A stretch of DNA of 64,000 nt from CAZPQK01 sp964588695 (GCA_964588695.1 CAZPQK010000002.1:124001-188000), one strand, 5' to 3'. Positions 16,318 through 25,449 are shown, counted from the stretch's first letter. Translations and numbers: made by a program. Notes: generated by a model from the sequence alone, not told the origin.

Positions 16318-16518
16318 TTATTCGCCGGTTTCGACCGTCGAGACCCGCGTATCTATATGTCCGTCCATGATTTCCGGGTCGGCATCTGGTTCCGGCCCCC
16401 GTTCATTCTTGTCCTTATCGCGGTCTTCGGATGTTTCATCGTCCTCGGACCGCGGCCGCCGGGGGTCAATCTTGGACGGATACGGGCTGATTCGACCAAT
16501 GCGAATGTCGTCATCCAT
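16318..16518 (-). CDS. Small highly acidic protein in the flagellar operon
   Basis: 66 aa, ATG preceded by GGAGGTGA with 6-nt spacing, which makes it a credible gene despite its size. Composition is dominated by Asp, Glu, Arg and Pro, and it looks disordered. Begins MDDDIRIGRISPYPS. It lies 25 nt after the preceding stop. No family recognised; could be a small regulator of the neighbouring FlhF-like or HDOD proteins. Confidence 0.55.
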   Translation of the reverse strand: MDDDIRIGRISPYPSKIDPRRPRSEDDETSEDRDKDKNERGPEPDADPEIMDGHIDTRVSTVETGE

Positions 16519-16543
16519 TTGCGTTCACCTCCAGCAAAGCGCG

Positions 16544-16810
16544 TTAAGCTCCGTTGGCACTGGTAGCGTCGGCCGGGGCCGATGCGGCAAATTCTTCCCC
16601 GGTGCCTTCGGGTTCGTGAAGTTCTTCCGGAGGGGCAGGCGGGGCGGCGGCACGCCAAGCGGCAGCAACGATTCCTGCGATCACCGAGAACACGACGTAG
16701 GTGGCTCCCACCTTCTTCCCAAACGAAACCAAACTCTCGCCGGCAAACAGGCTGTACAATGCCACCAACAGCGTCGGGAAAAACACCAATGTACGAAGGC
16801 GGGGATTCAT
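16544..16810 (-). CDS. Small two-helix membrane protein next to flhF
   Basis: 88 aa from the ATG at 16810, which overlaps the flhF stop (TGATG). Two hydrophobic segments (LRTLVFFPTLLVALYSLF and VGATYVVFSVIAGIVAAAW) separated by a short basic loop, then a Pro/Glu/Ala-rich tail. FlhG (the MinD-like partner of FlhF) is the gene usually found here, and this is not FlhG. Function unknown. Confidence 0.6.
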   Translation of the reverse strand: MNPRLRTLVFFPTLLVALYSLFAGESLVSFGKKVGATYVVFSVIAGIVAAAWRAAAPPAPPEELHEPEGTGEEFAASAPADATSANGA

Positions 16811-17928
16811 CAACCTTCACTCCCCACTGAAGTTTCTTCAAATTCCATTACTCCCGGAACACTAGTTACCAGAAGCGTTGTAGGAGTGGCCACTTCGACA
16901 TCAACACCTTGCTCGCCGCGGCGGGACAAAAGCGATGTTGTAAGATCACGCGACATGACAACATCCAACAAACGTCCCGGCCGGGACACGAGATCTAACT
17001 GCGCCCACACGACGTAGTCGGCACCCAAGCGACGACAGGCGTCGACTTCGTCAACAACTTCTTCGAAGCCGCGATTAGCCGCAACAACGTGATGTTTGAA
17101 CACCGTCTTAAGCGCGCCTAGTTTCTCCAGAACTTGACGCGCCGCCCCGATCGACCTTAGTGCGCAAGGCGTATCGATCAACACCGCGTCGCAATTGCTA
17201 TACATCGCAAGCGCTCCTTGTACCTCGTCGACATCGCGCGCCACCGCTGCATCCAGGCGCAACGCGCGCGCGGCTTCCTCGATGCGGCGCACTTCGCCGT
17301 GATGCGGCGGAGCGATCGCCACAACCGCCGTTCGTAATCCGCGCTGAACAAGTTCCGCAGCCAGACTAAGAACCACACTGGTCTTACCACTGCCACTGGC
17401 ACCCATAAAAACGTGCGGCCCACGCATTTGCTCCAGGCTCGTAATCCGTGACGTGCGAAACCGCGCCAGTAGCCGTTTGCGCGCATCGTGATTGGCCTCG
17501 AACTCTGGCAAGTCGCCAGCAACCGCACCCTCGCGAAGACCTCGCATTGTCGCTGGGCGAACGCCCGCTTCGCGCATAGCACCCGCGAGAGGATGTTTGT
17601 CCACGGTCGCGCGAAGGAACTGGTCGGCGCGCTCCACGCTGCGAATCAGACGCTCCACGCGGCTAATCTCGGCTCGAATCTGCTCCACTCCCGCGGATTG
17701 ATCGACCGCGGTGATATCGCCTGCCGAAAGCACCCGCTCCAGATGTTCACTTGGAATGGCACCCCCCGGCGACACCACCATATGGGTCTCGCTCTTAACC
17801 GCCATCCCTTCCAGCGACTTAACCGACTTGTTCTGTGTGTCGATAACAATCGCGCTAGCACCGAAGGCCTCCTTCGCACGTCTCATCGCCAGTTCCGGCG
17901 TATCGGCCTTGATCAAGTATCTAGTCAT
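16810..17928 (-). CDS. flhF: FlhF-like SRP-family protein with degenerate GTPase motifs
   Basis: 372 aa. FlhF is an SRP-type GTPase that places the flagellum. The N-terminal domain (MTRYLIKADTPELAMRRAKE, then GASAIVIDT) and the P-loop GASGSGKTS (176-184) match the family, and the strand order fits FlhF to the end. Two nucleotide signatures are altered: the family DTAGR reads DTPC (252-255) and the guanine-specificity motif TKxD reads AQLD (309-312). The start overlaps flhA by 8 nt. Binding of a nucleotide through the P-loop remains possible, but normal GTP specificity and hydrolysis are doubtful. No flhG is adjacent. Confidence 0.85.
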   Translation of the reverse strand: MTRYLIKADTPELAMRRAKEAFGASAIVIDTQNKSVKSLEGMAVKSETHMVVSPGGAIPSEHLERVLSAGDITAVDQSAGVEQIRAEISRVERLIRSVERADQFLRATVDKHPLAGAMREAGVRPATMRGLREGAVAGDLPEFEANHDARKRLLARFRTSRITSLEQMRGPHVFMGASGSGKTSVVLSLAAELVQRGLRTAVVAIAPPHHGEVRRIEEAARALRLDAAVARDVDEVQGALAMYSNCDAVLIDTPCALRSIGAARQVLEKLGALKTVFKHHVVAANRGFEEVVDEVDACRRLGADYVVWAQLDLVSRPGRLLDVVMSRDLTTSLLSRRGEQGVDVEVATPTTLLVTSVPGVMEFEETSVGSEG

Positions 17929-19984
17929 TGATATTCACCATCCCGATGGACTTGGCGTTAACGCCTCGGGCCACTTCGTTAAAGGAAAGCACTACTAGAC
18001 TCGGTAGCGACGTTTCGCACAGTCGCTTCAGGAACAATCTGATTTGTCCCGAACATATGAGAATTGGCTGAAACCCTTCGCGCACGGCGCGCTCGGCACG
18101 TTCTTCGATCGCGCGCAGCAGCCGCGTCGCCAACGCGGGCTCTAACGCGACGCCGCCGGTTCGTTCCGACGCCGCCATGGCGTGCATCAACTGCTCTTCT
18201 ATCACGGGGTCCAACGACAACACGTTCAGCTGGTTGTCGGTTCCGGCGTATTGCCGGGAGATGATTCGTGCGAGCGACTCGCGAACCTTCTCGGCAATCA
18301 CGTCGGGATCCTTAATAGTGTCGGCGTAGTTAGAAATTGTCTCTAGAATGGTGACCATGTCGCGAATCGGCACTTGTTCGCGCAAGAGGTTGCCCAGCAC
18401 TTGTTGCACAAACCCCAACGATGCCTTGTCAGGAACTAAATCATCAACTACCGCTGGCGCATTCTTGCGGACTTTGTCGACTAAGTCTTTCACGTCCTGG
18501 CGGGTCATAATTTCTGCGGCGTGCTTTTTGACGATCTCACTTAGATGGGTAGCGATAACCCCTTCGCACTCGACCACCGTATAACCGCTAACTTCGGCAG
18601 ATTCGCGCTCGTCCTTGCGGATCCAAACCGCTGGCAAGCCAAAAACGGGCTCGGTGGTTTTAATACCGCCAAGGTCGGCTTCGACTCCGGAGCGTCCCAT
18701 CGCCAAAGCGTGATCGGGATGCACGCGGCCGCGCGCGATCTCGGCCCCTTTTAACTTAATGGCGTACTCGTTGGGTTTGAGCTGTACGTTGTCGCGAACA
18801 CGAATGGGGGCAACGTGCAGACCATAGTCGGACGCACTCTGCCGCCGCAGATTGGTGAGTCGCTTAAGCAGATCGCCGCCGCGGGTCTTATCGACTAGTG
18901 GAATTAACCCGTAGCCAATCTCCAACTCAAGCGGGTCGACATAGAACAAATCTTCATCGGCCAGCGGCTCGCCGGGCGCCTCCGTCTCTTCGCTTTCTTG
19001 CGGAGCTTCGGCGCGTTCCAGCCGGCGCTGTCCGATGTAGTAGAGTCCACCACAGATTGCACCGATCAGGAAAAACGGCACTTTGGGGAGACCGGGAACC
19101 AGGCCCAGCGTAGCGCAGGAGATTGCCGCCACCAGCATGACTCGAGGATAGTTCATTACCTGCTTGCCAAACTCGTCGGCGAAGTCACTCTCGCCGGCGC
19201 CGCGAGTCACAACCATACCAGCGCCGGTAGAAACGATAAGCGCAGGAATTTGCGTAACCAAACCGTCACCCACGGTGAGCAGCGTGTACGTCCGCAGTGC
19301 TTCCATCGCCGACAAGTCGCGCTGCATCATTCCGACAACCAAACCGCCGATGATGTTAACAATGGTAATGATGATGCCCGCGATTGCATCCCCGCGCACA
19401 AACTTGCTGGCACCGTCCATTGCGCCGTAGAAGTCGGCTTCCCGTGAGATCTTCTTTCGGCGTTTTTTAGCCTCGGACTCATCGATGATCCCGGCGTTAA
19501 GGTCGGCATCAATGCTCATTTGCTTGCCGGGCATAGCGTCCAGAGTGAAACGTGCCGCCACCTCTGCGATACGGCCGGCACCTTTAGTGATCACGACAAA
19601 CTGGATCACGATCAGGATAAGAAAGATAACGAAGCCAATTACATAGTTTCCCCCCACGACAAAATTGCCGAAGGAGTTAATCACTTCGCCCGCGTACCCG
19701 TTAGACAATATCAATCTGGTCGACGCCACGTTCAGAGACAAGCGCGTCAAGGTAACCATCAGCAGAACCGACGGAAACACGGAAAACTCCATGGGCTCTT
19801 TCAGGTATACCGTCATCAACAAAACGACAACCGCGAACGTAATGTTGAACGTCAACAGCAAGTCCAGAAAGGCTGGCGCCACGGGCAGCATCATCAGCCC
19901 AAGGATCCCCAACATCGCCAGGCCGTTGAGTACGTTCCCCCCGGACTTGAGACGCTCAAGCGGATTCATCGCCAGGTCAGCCAT
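17921..19984 (-). CDS. flhA: Flagellar export gate protein FlhA
   Basis: 687 aa, normal length. The N-terminal half has eight or so membrane segments and the family core FSVFPSVLLMVTLTRLSLNVASTRLIL. A charged cytoplasmic loop FTLDAMPGKQMSIDADLNAG follows, and the C-terminal half is the soluble export-gate domain that docks chaperone-substrate complexes. It sits in the inner membrane within the type III export apparatus. It follows flhB by 2 nt and precedes flhF. Confidence 0.98.
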   Translation of the reverse strand: MADLAMNPLERLKSGGNVLNGLAMLGILGLMMLPVAPAFLDLLLTFNITFAVVVLLMTVYLKEPMEFSVFPSVLLMVTLTRLSLNVASTRLILSNGYAGEVINSFGNFVVGGNYVIGFVIFLILIVIQFVVITKGAGRIAEVAARFTLDAMPGKQMSIDADLNAGIIDESEAKKRRKKISREADFYGAMDGASKFVRGDAIAGIIITIVNIIGGLVVGMMQRDLSAMEALRTYTLLTVGDGLVTQIPALIVSTGAGMVVTRGAGESDFADEFGKQVMNYPRVMLVAAISCATLGLVPGLPKVPFFLIGAICGGLYYIGQRRLERAEAPQESEETEAPGEPLADEDLFYVDPLELEIGYGLIPLVDKTRGGDLLKRLTNLRRQSASDYGLHVAPIRVRDNVQLKPNEYAIKLKGAEIARGRVHPDHALAMGRSGVEADLGGIKTTEPVFGLPAVWIRKDERESAEVSGYTVVECEGVIATHLSEIVKKHAAEIMTRQDVKDLVDKVRKNAPAVVDDLVPDKASLGFVQQVLGNLLREQVPIRDMVTILETISNYADTIKDPDVIAEKVRESLARIISRQYAGTDNQLNVLSLDPVIEEQLMHAMAASERTGGVALEPALATRLLRAIEERAERAVREGFQPILICSGQIRLFLKRLCETSLPSLVVLSFNEVARGVNAKSIGMVNIND

Positions 19985-19986
19985 GA

Positions 19987-21054
19987 CTAACGCCTACCTT
20001 TTCGCAGCGAAAACACATACGCAATAACTTCTGCAACGGCTTCAAACAGCGTTGCCGGAACAAACTGACCGACGTCGCATTCCTTGTGCAGCATGCGCGC
20101 CAACAGCGGCTTTTCGATAATCGGAACCCGGTGCTCACGCGCAAGTTCACGAATTCTAAGCGCAATCTTGTCCATTCCTTTGGCGACGACCTTGGGCGCC
20201 GACATTTCATCGTCGTAATACAACGCCACCGCGTAGTGGGTTGGGTTTGTGATTACCAACGTTGCCGTCTTAACATCGTCCATCATGCGGGCAGCTGCCA
20301 TTCGCTGTTGAATGGAGCGCATTCGGCTTTTCAAATGGGGGTCGCCTTCGTGCTCTTTATGTTCCTGCTTGATCTCCTGCACGGTCATCTTGATCTGCTG
20401 CTCAAACTCCCAGCGTTGGAACCCGTAGTCCGCAATCGCCATTATTCCCAGCGCCAGCAATGCCTTTAGCAGAAACATCGCACTCATTTGCAGCGACTGC
20501 GGCAGTACTTCGGCCGGGGTAAAAAACATCAAGCCCAACACGCGGCTCATGTCGGCCTTAAACGATACGTAGGCGATCACTCCTACAACCACCAGCTTTA
20601 GTATCCCTTTGGCCAACTCGAAAGCCGACCGCTTGCTGAAGATGCGTTTGAATCCCTCCAGCGGGTTGAGCTTGTTCAGCTTGGGCTCGATCGACGCAGG
20701 CGTCGCTTTCAGGCCCACCTGGCAGGCGCTGGCTGCGAAGGCGACAACGACCATCACCAGAAACACCGGCGCGACGATACGAAAGAAGCCGGTCACAACG
20801 AAGTTCATCAGGCTTCCCAAACGTGATTCCAACCCGACGCCTTCTCCCACCACTTGCAGTAGGGCTACAGAAAGGCCGCGAGTGTTGTCCACGAGGTATG
20901 GAAACAGGGCAAACATCGCCATGCCACCCGCCAGTAATAGCGCCACCGAGTTGATCTCTTGACTCTTCGCGACCTGCCCCTTGTCTCGCGCCTGGCGCCG
21001 CTTGTGGGGTGTGGCCCGTTCGGTCCGTTCTTGTCCGCCTTGCTCCTGTGCCAT
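19987..21054 (-). CDS. flhB: Flagellar export switch protein FlhB
   Basis: 355 aa. Four N-terminal membrane segments followed by a cytoplasmic domain with the autocleavage motif NPTH at 270-273 (VITNPTHYAVALYY), the site whose cleavage switches export from hook to filament substrates. The hydrophilic N-terminus (ERTERATPHKRRQARDKG) is typical. Lies between fliR (6-nt gap) and flhA. Confidence 0.98.
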   Translation of the reverse strand: MAQEQGGQERTERATPHKRRQARDKGQVAKSQEINSVALLLAGGMAMFALFPYLVDNTRGLSVALLQVVGEGVGLESRLGSLMNFVVTGFFRIVAPVFLVMVVVAFAASACQVGLKATPASIEPKLNKLNPLEGFKRIFSKRSAFELAKGILKLVVVGVIAYVSFKADMSRVLGLMFFTPAEVLPQSLQMSAMFLLKALLALGIMAIADYGFQRWEFEQQIKMTVQEIKQEHKEHEGDPHLKSRMRSIQQRMAAARMMDDVKTATLVITNPTHYAVALYYDDEMSAPKVVAKGMDKIALRIRELAREHRVPIIEKPLLARMLHKECDVGQFVPATLFEAVAEVIAYVFSLRKGRR

Positions 21055-21060
21055 GGTGGA

Positions 21061-21828
21061 CTACATCGCTCCTGCGATTCGCACAACGTCGGTGTACATC
21101 TGCGACAAAAACATCTTTAGCAACGCAACAAACCCCGGCATCGCCAACACCATGACGATTCCGCCGACGCCTATCATGATCGGAAAACCGACGATAAACA
21201 CGTTCATCTGCGGAACAACTCGAGACACCACCGCCATGCTAACGTTAACCAACAGCAACATGACCGTTACCGGCGCCGCCACATGCAATCCCATAACAAA
21301 CACTTTTCCCGCCAGAATCGTGAGCTGATAGAAAGAGTTTGCGCTGATCCCCAAAGCCCCAACCGGGAACAACTGCAACGAGTCCGCTAGCCCCTTAAGC
21401 ACGTAGTAGTGACCATCAATCACCAAAAACAGAAGCATCGCGAGCGTTCCCTGCAGCTTGCCGACAATCCCCATTTGCTGATTCGAAGATGGATCAAATA
21501 TCGTGGCGACCGCGAACCCCATCTGCATCCCCATCAACTCGCCCGCATACTCCACGGCGTGAATCACCAGAGCGGCTACCGCCCCCAACGTTAACCCGAC
21601 CATCACTTCGCGAAGCACCAGCAACACCAACATACCGTTGGCGGCTACCGTCGTTTCCAACGGACTGTGAACGACAAGCAACAGTGACATTGACAAGCCC
21701 AAAAGTATTCGAACCTGCACGGGAACGTTGCTCCGACCGAACACTGGAACGGCAAACATCATTGCCGTTACGCGTGCAAATACCAGCGCCAGGGCGACCA
21801 CGTTGTTTAAGTCAAAAACTGCAGTCAC
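21061..21828 (-). CDS. fliR: Flagellar export protein FliR
   Basis: 255 aa from the GTG at 21828, two nt after the fliQ stop; the longer open frame extends into fliQ and is not needed. Several hydrophobic helices, with the family stretch LALVFARVTAMMFAVPVFG near the N-terminus and LASGASP-like gate elements replaced by VFAT-type helices further on. Part of the FliPQR export gate in the inner membrane. Gene order fliP-Q-R-flhB supports the call. Confidence 0.95.
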   Translation of the reverse strand: MTAVFDLNNVVALALVFARVTAMMFAVPVFGRSNVPVQVRILLGLSMSLLLVVHSPLETTVAANGMLVLLVLREVMVGLTLGAVAALVIHAVEYAGELMGMQMGFAVATIFDPSSNQQMGIVGKLQGTLAMLLFLVIDGHYYVLKGLADSLQLFPVGALGISANSFYQLTILAGKVFVMGLHVAAPVTVMLLLVNVSMAVVSRVVPQMNVFIVGFPIMIGVGGIVMVLAMPGFVALLKMFLSQMYTDVVRIAGAM

Positions 21829-21830
21829 AA

Positions 21831-22094
21831 TTAGTACCCCGCGATGCTGCCAAACAGCCGTTCGGTGTATGACACCAGCGTGCGAATAATCCACGGAAGA
21901 AACACAACGATCGACACCGCCACGGCGACAATCTTGGGAACAAACGTCAAAGTCATTTCGTTGATCTGCGTAACCGCCTGCAGAATGCTGACAACAACCC
22001 CGACCAACAATCCAACGACCAACATTGGCGCGGCCGCCATGAGCATGGTTTGCAGAGCTTCACGCCCGATATCCACGACCATTTCTGGTGTCAT
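21831..22094 (-). CDS. fliQ: Flagellar export protein FliQ
   Basis: 87 aa, the standard size, with two membrane helices. Recognised by the opening MTPEMVVDIGREAL, then VGVVVSILQAVTQINEMTL and FVPKIVAVAV. Forms the FliPQR core with its neighbours; 1-nt gap from fliP. Confidence 0.97.
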   Translation of the reverse strand: MTPEMVVDIGREALQTMLMAAAPMLVVGLLVGVVVSILQAVTQINEMTLTFVPKIVAVAVSIVVFLPWIIRTLVSYTERLFGSIAGY

Positions 22095-22095
22095 C

Positions 22096-22845
22096 CTAGC
22101 CTCCGAAAGACATCATTAGCGACTGGACCACCAGGTTCCAGCCGTCCACCAGAACAAACAGCAACACTTTAAATGGCAACGAAATCATCACGGGAGGCAG
22201 CATGAGCATACCCATCGACATCAAAACACTACTCACCACCATGTCGATGATGATGAACGGGATGTAGATCACAAAGCCCATCACGAAGGCCGTCTTAAGT
22301 TCGCTGATAACAAAACTTGGTATCACTACCTCCATCCCCAAGTCGTCGGCGTTGTTTGGTCGTGGCTTCTTGGAGAGCTTGATGAACATTGCGAGATCTT
22401 TTTCGCGAGTTTGCGAAAGCATGAATCCCTTTAACGGTTCGACGGCGTTGCTGTAGGCTACTTTCTGGGTAATCTCTTCGTTGAGGTACGGTTGCAGCGC
22501 GTGCTCGTTGATTTGCTGCAGCACGGGCATCATCACCACCATAGTTAGAAACAGTGACAGCCCAATAACCAACTGTGTCGGCGGAAGGTTTTGGGTTCCC
22601 AGCGCCTGACGTAGAAACGACATCACAACAACGATTCGCGTAAACGATGTCAGCATGATCAGAATCGCCGGCGCCAATGACAGCACCGTCATGATCAACA
22701 CTATCTCGACGGCAAATGAGGTTCGGTCGCCGCCGGACGGCGTTAACGTTACCGTCACCGGATTGGGGTCGGCGCTCTGTGCGACGGCAGGCAACGCCGC
22801 CGCGACACTAAGCAGACACACAATTATAAGAATGGTTTGCTTCAT
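22096..22845 (-). CDS. fliP: Flagellar export protein FliP
   Basis: 249 aa from the ATG at 22845 (AGGAGA upstream). A cleavable-looking signal peptide (MKQTILIIVCLLSVAAALPAVAQ) is followed by the conserved core LAPAILIMLTSFTRIVVVMS, LRQALGTQNLPPTQ, and the C-terminal FVISELKTAFVMGF and MLMLPPVMISLPFK. Central pore protein of the flagellar export gate. Separated from fliO by an unusual 250-nt gap that contains a sigma54-like promoter. Confidence 0.98.
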   Translation of the reverse strand: MKQTILIIVCLLSVAAALPAVAQSADPNPVTVTLTPSGGDRTSFAVEIVLIMTVLSLAPAILIMLTSFTRIVVVMSFLRQALGTQNLPPTQLVIGLSLFLTMVVMMPVLQQINEHALQPYLNEEITQKVAYSNAVEPLKGFMLSQTREKDLAMFIKLSKKPRPNNADDLGMEVVIPSFVISELKTAFVMGFVIYIPFIIIDMVVSSVLMSMGMLMLPPVMISLPFKVLLFVLVDGWNLVVQSLMMSFGG

Positions 22846-22882
22846 GGAATCTCCTGCCTTAACGGCATCGAATTCCACTAGC

Positions 22883-22897
22883 GCAAGCGATATGCCA
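22883..22897 (-). promoter_or_regulatory. sigma54-like -24/-12 promoter upstream of fliP
   Basis: Minus-strand TGGCAT-N5-TTGC, one mismatch to TGGCAC-N5-TTGC with the required GG/GC spacing. Predicted start near 22871, a leader of about 25 nt before the fliP ATG. A run of eight G (22902-22909) adjoins it upstream. The rest of the 22846-23095 gap shows nothing recognisable. Confidence 0.5.
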
Positions 22898-23095
22898 CGC
22901 CGGGGGGGGCAGCTTGTTCCTACCGGGACAAGGCTATTGATGTAACTAGTGTTGTTACAGATGGTTAGAACCGGCACGTATTGCCTGGTGTCACCTTCGC
23001 ATCGGCAGAAGGTGCTCACGCGAGGACAGAAGTACACGAGAGGCGGCGGTAGTGGTTAGGTTTGCGCCGCCCCTGGAATCCGCCGGGAGAACTGG

Positions 23096-23539
23096 TTACT
23101 TTCTGTGCATACGCAGGCGCTCAGCGAAGGGAACCACCGGCGATGCCGCTTGCGGGATATCACGATAGGCCTGGTACTCGGCCGCGTCGACTGCGGTTAC
23201 CGGCGACACGGAGTTGTCGTTGGCCCCAACAACCACCACGCGACCGCCCACCCGAACCGCTACCAGCCTGGTCTTCGCATCCAACTGGACAGCTTCCAGT
23301 ACACTCATGAATTTGGCTTGATTGTCGACCCCGCTTCTTCCCACTCGACGAAACAGCGTCACCAGAAAGTACCCGAGCACAGCTACCGCCACAACCGCGG
23401 CACCGACGCGCGCGAGCGACGGAACCAACGACGCGGTATCAGTAGTTGTCGTAGACGCATACCACGCACTTGCCGTACCCAAAATACCTGCGAGCACCAC
23501 GGGCACGATCGTCTTTGCTTTGTTGCCGTTCGTTTTCAT
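23096..23539 (-). CDS. fliO: Flagellar export-assembly protein FliO
   Basis: 147 aa, small and poorly conserved as usual for FliO. One N-terminal hydrophobic segment, a second (VGAAVVAVAVLGYFLVTLFRR), then a cytoplasmic domain with the family-like LEAVQLDAKTRLVAVRVGGRVVVVG. Assists assembly of FliP. Position after fliN confirms the call. Confidence 0.9.
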   Translation of the reverse strand: MKTNGNKAKTIVPVVLAGILGTASAWYASTTTTDTASLVPSLARVGAAVVAVAVLGYFLVTLFRRVGRSGVDNQAKFMSVLEAVQLDAKTRLVAVRVGGRVVVVGANDNSVSPVTAVDAAEYQAYRDIPQAASPVVPFAERLRMHRK

Positions 23540-23550
23540 TACAATAACTC

Positions 23551-23952
23551 CTACGAGAAATGCTTCATGCGCTCTTCTTTGGAGAGCAGCTTGGTAATTT
23601 TCACGGCAAAGTAGCCGTCCATAACAATAACTTCGCCCGACGCAAACAGCTGGTCGTTGATTCTTAGGTCCGCTGGATCGCCAGCCGATTTGGATAAAGA
23701 AACGATGCTACCCACCGCCAGGTTGGTAATCTCTCCAATGGTCAACTTGGTACGTCCAAGTTCGGCGGTCACCCGCAGCTCGACATCGCGCAACATGTCG
23801 ATGTCGGTTTTTAATGGCGCACCCGTTGCCGCGGTCTCGGCGAGTTCGTTATCCAGAGGTTGGTCGGGCCCGGCGGGAGTCGGACTAGCCGTTGGTTGTT
23901 CTTCGCTCACGGTCGCGGTCGACCCATTTTGCTCTTGTGGATTATCGGTCAC
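23551..23952 (-). CDS. fliN: Flagellar motor switch protein FliN
   Basis: 133 aa. A low-complexity N-terminal half is followed by a SpoA domain: LRDVELRVTAELGRTKLTIGE, ITNLAVGSIVSL, NDQLFASGEVIVMDGYFAVKI. GTG start with AAGGAGGA upstream, overlapping the fliM stop by 11 nt. C-ring component at the cytoplasmic face that sets rotation sense with FliM and FliG. Confidence 0.97.
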   Translation of the reverse strand: MTDNPQEQNGSTATVSEEQPTASPTPAGPDQPLDNELAETAATGAPLKTDIDMLRDVELRVTAELGRTKLTIGEITNLAVGSIVSLSKSAGDPADLRINDQLFASGEVIVMDGYFAVKITKLLSKEERMKHFS

Positions 23953-24952
23953 GAGTTTCCTCCTTGCGACACACGCGCACCGCGCGGCGACTTTGACTCT
24001 TGCCGGGCTCAGCCCAACACAACGTGATGTTGCCGACTTTTAGCGGCACCGGTTCGTTAATTTTTCTGTCCAGAATGATAGTGTCGCCAACCTCCAGCTC
24101 CAACAGCCGCGACAGAGGTATAGGCGCCTTACCAATTTGTGCTTCGACTTCCACCGAGGAGTCCAAAAGCGCGGCGCGTACTTTCACCACGTCTTCTGGC
24201 GCAACCATCGTCGGGCCAATCATCGCTTCGTCATCGGGATCGAGTGAATCCATCACCGGATCAAATCCAGCCGTGGGAAACGCCAGCACCAGACTTCCGA
24301 TATCGTCGCCGAACCGCACCTCGGTACTGACTTGAATTACTTTTTCGCCGGGCGCAATCACAGCTACAAAAGCAGGATTGCTTTCCACGCGCGACAGCAC
24401 CGGCTGTGCAACGAAGTACTTTTTAAACGAGTCGCCAAGGTCGGACAGAATGCGCCCCAGGATGTAGCGAAAGATTCGAAGCTCGAGGTCGGTAAACTCA
24501 CGATCAATTTCGTAGTACTCGCCAGCGCCGCCAATCAGCTTGTCAAGCAGTCGAAACATCGTCTTGCTGTCCATTGTGACCAACGACTGCCCTTTAAGCG
24601 GCTCGAAGCTGAACACACCGATACTTTGATTTCCATCCAGGTCACCCAGAAAGTCGTTAAACAGCACCTGGCGGATCTGACCGCGGTTCACCTCTACGTT
24701 GCTACGTAGCGCATTCGACAAACTTAACGACAGCTGACCGGCAAAGTTGTCGGCGATCGACACCAGGTTCTGATGAAACTTGCCAGTCATCGTCCAGGGG
24801 CGTGAGAAGTCATACTTCTCGCCGTCGCTGAACCCGATCGCCTTCTCGTCGGGCACCTCTGCAGGAGCGCCGATGATACCGTCGTCGGTTTCGGACGCGG
24901 TCGGTTCTGGCGTTTCCGCTTCGGTTGTTTCTTGGATGGTCTCTTCGGTCAT
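23942..24952 (-). CDS. fliM: Flagellar motor switch protein FliM
   Basis: 336 aa. Family features include an N-terminal acidic extension, LSLSLSNALRSNVEVNRGQIRQ-type sequence of the middle domain, ITNP-region equivalents, and a C-terminal SpoA domain (SSVEVEAQIGKAPIPLSRLLEL, VGDTIILDRKINEPVPLKVG). The usual N-terminal CheY-binding LSQxEIDALL peptide is not obvious; an acidic TEETIQETTEAETPEPTASE takes its place. The CheY interface may therefore differ. Confidence 0.95.
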   Translation of the reverse strand: MTEETIQETTEAETPEPTASETDDGIIGAPAEVPDEKAIGFSDGEKYDFSRPWTMTGKFHQNLVSIADNFAGQLSLSLSNALRSNVEVNRGQIRQVLFNDFLGDLDGNQSIGVFSFEPLKGQSLVTMDSKTMFRLLDKLIGGAGEYYEIDREFTDLELRIFRYILGRILSDLGDSFKKYFVAQPVLSRVESNPAFVAVIAPGEKVIQVSTEVRFGDDIGSLVLAFPTAGFDPVMDSLDPDDEAMIGPTMVAPEDVVKVRAALLDSSVEVEAQIGKAPIPLSRLLELEVGDTIILDRKINEPVPLKVGNITLCWAEPGKSQSRRAVRVCRKEETRDR

Positions 24953-24954
24953 GC

Positions 24955-25449
24955 TTATTGAATGACAAACTCGCTAAAATACACGTTCATAACCCCGCCC
25001 TCCTGGACGGTGGTGTCGATACGGTTTTTTAGTTCGTCTTTGAGTTGTTTCTTGCCCTCGGCTGAAATCAATTGCTCCGCGCTGCGGCCGCTGATCGCCG
25101 AAATTACCAGGTCGCGGATCTCAGGCGTGCGTTCGGCAAGCTCGGCTTCGGTCTTGGGGTCTTCGTACTCGACTCCCATCTTCAGACGCAGGAACTTACT
25201 GCCGCGATTCGCAGTCACATTGACGGTGATGTCCTCAAACATCATAATTAACCCGCGCTCGGGAACTGGTTCTTCCACTACTTCGGGGTTTTCGGGTGCA
25301 ATCATCGGCCGAATCACAAAGTGACCGAGCAATAGCACGATGGGAATCTGCACCAGCGACATGCCGATCATCAGCATCATTCGCTTTTTCTTGGCGCCAG
25401 CATCTTCGGCGGGCGCTTCACCCTCTTTGGGTTTTTCTTCTTCAGCCAT
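24955..25449 (-). CDS. fliL: Flagellar basal body-associated protein FliL
   Basis: 164 aa. An acidic, lysine-rich cytoplasmic N-terminus is followed by one membrane helix (MMLMIGMSLVQIPIVLLLGHFVI) and a periplasmic FliL domain (ITVNVTANRGSKFLRLKMGVEY, then LKNRIDTTVQEGGVMNVYFSEFVIQ). FliL surrounds stator units and raises torque. The stop is 2 nt before fliM, and the start overlaps the motB stop. Confidence 0.95.
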   Translation of the reverse strand: MAEEEKPKEGEAPAEDAGAKKKRMMLMIGMSLVQIPIVLLLGHFVIRPMIAPENPEVVEEPVPERGLIMMFEDITVNVTANRGSKFLRLKMGVEYEDPKTEAELAERTPEIRDLVISAISGRSAEQLISAEGKKQLKDELKNRIDTTVQEGGVMNVYFSEFVIQ

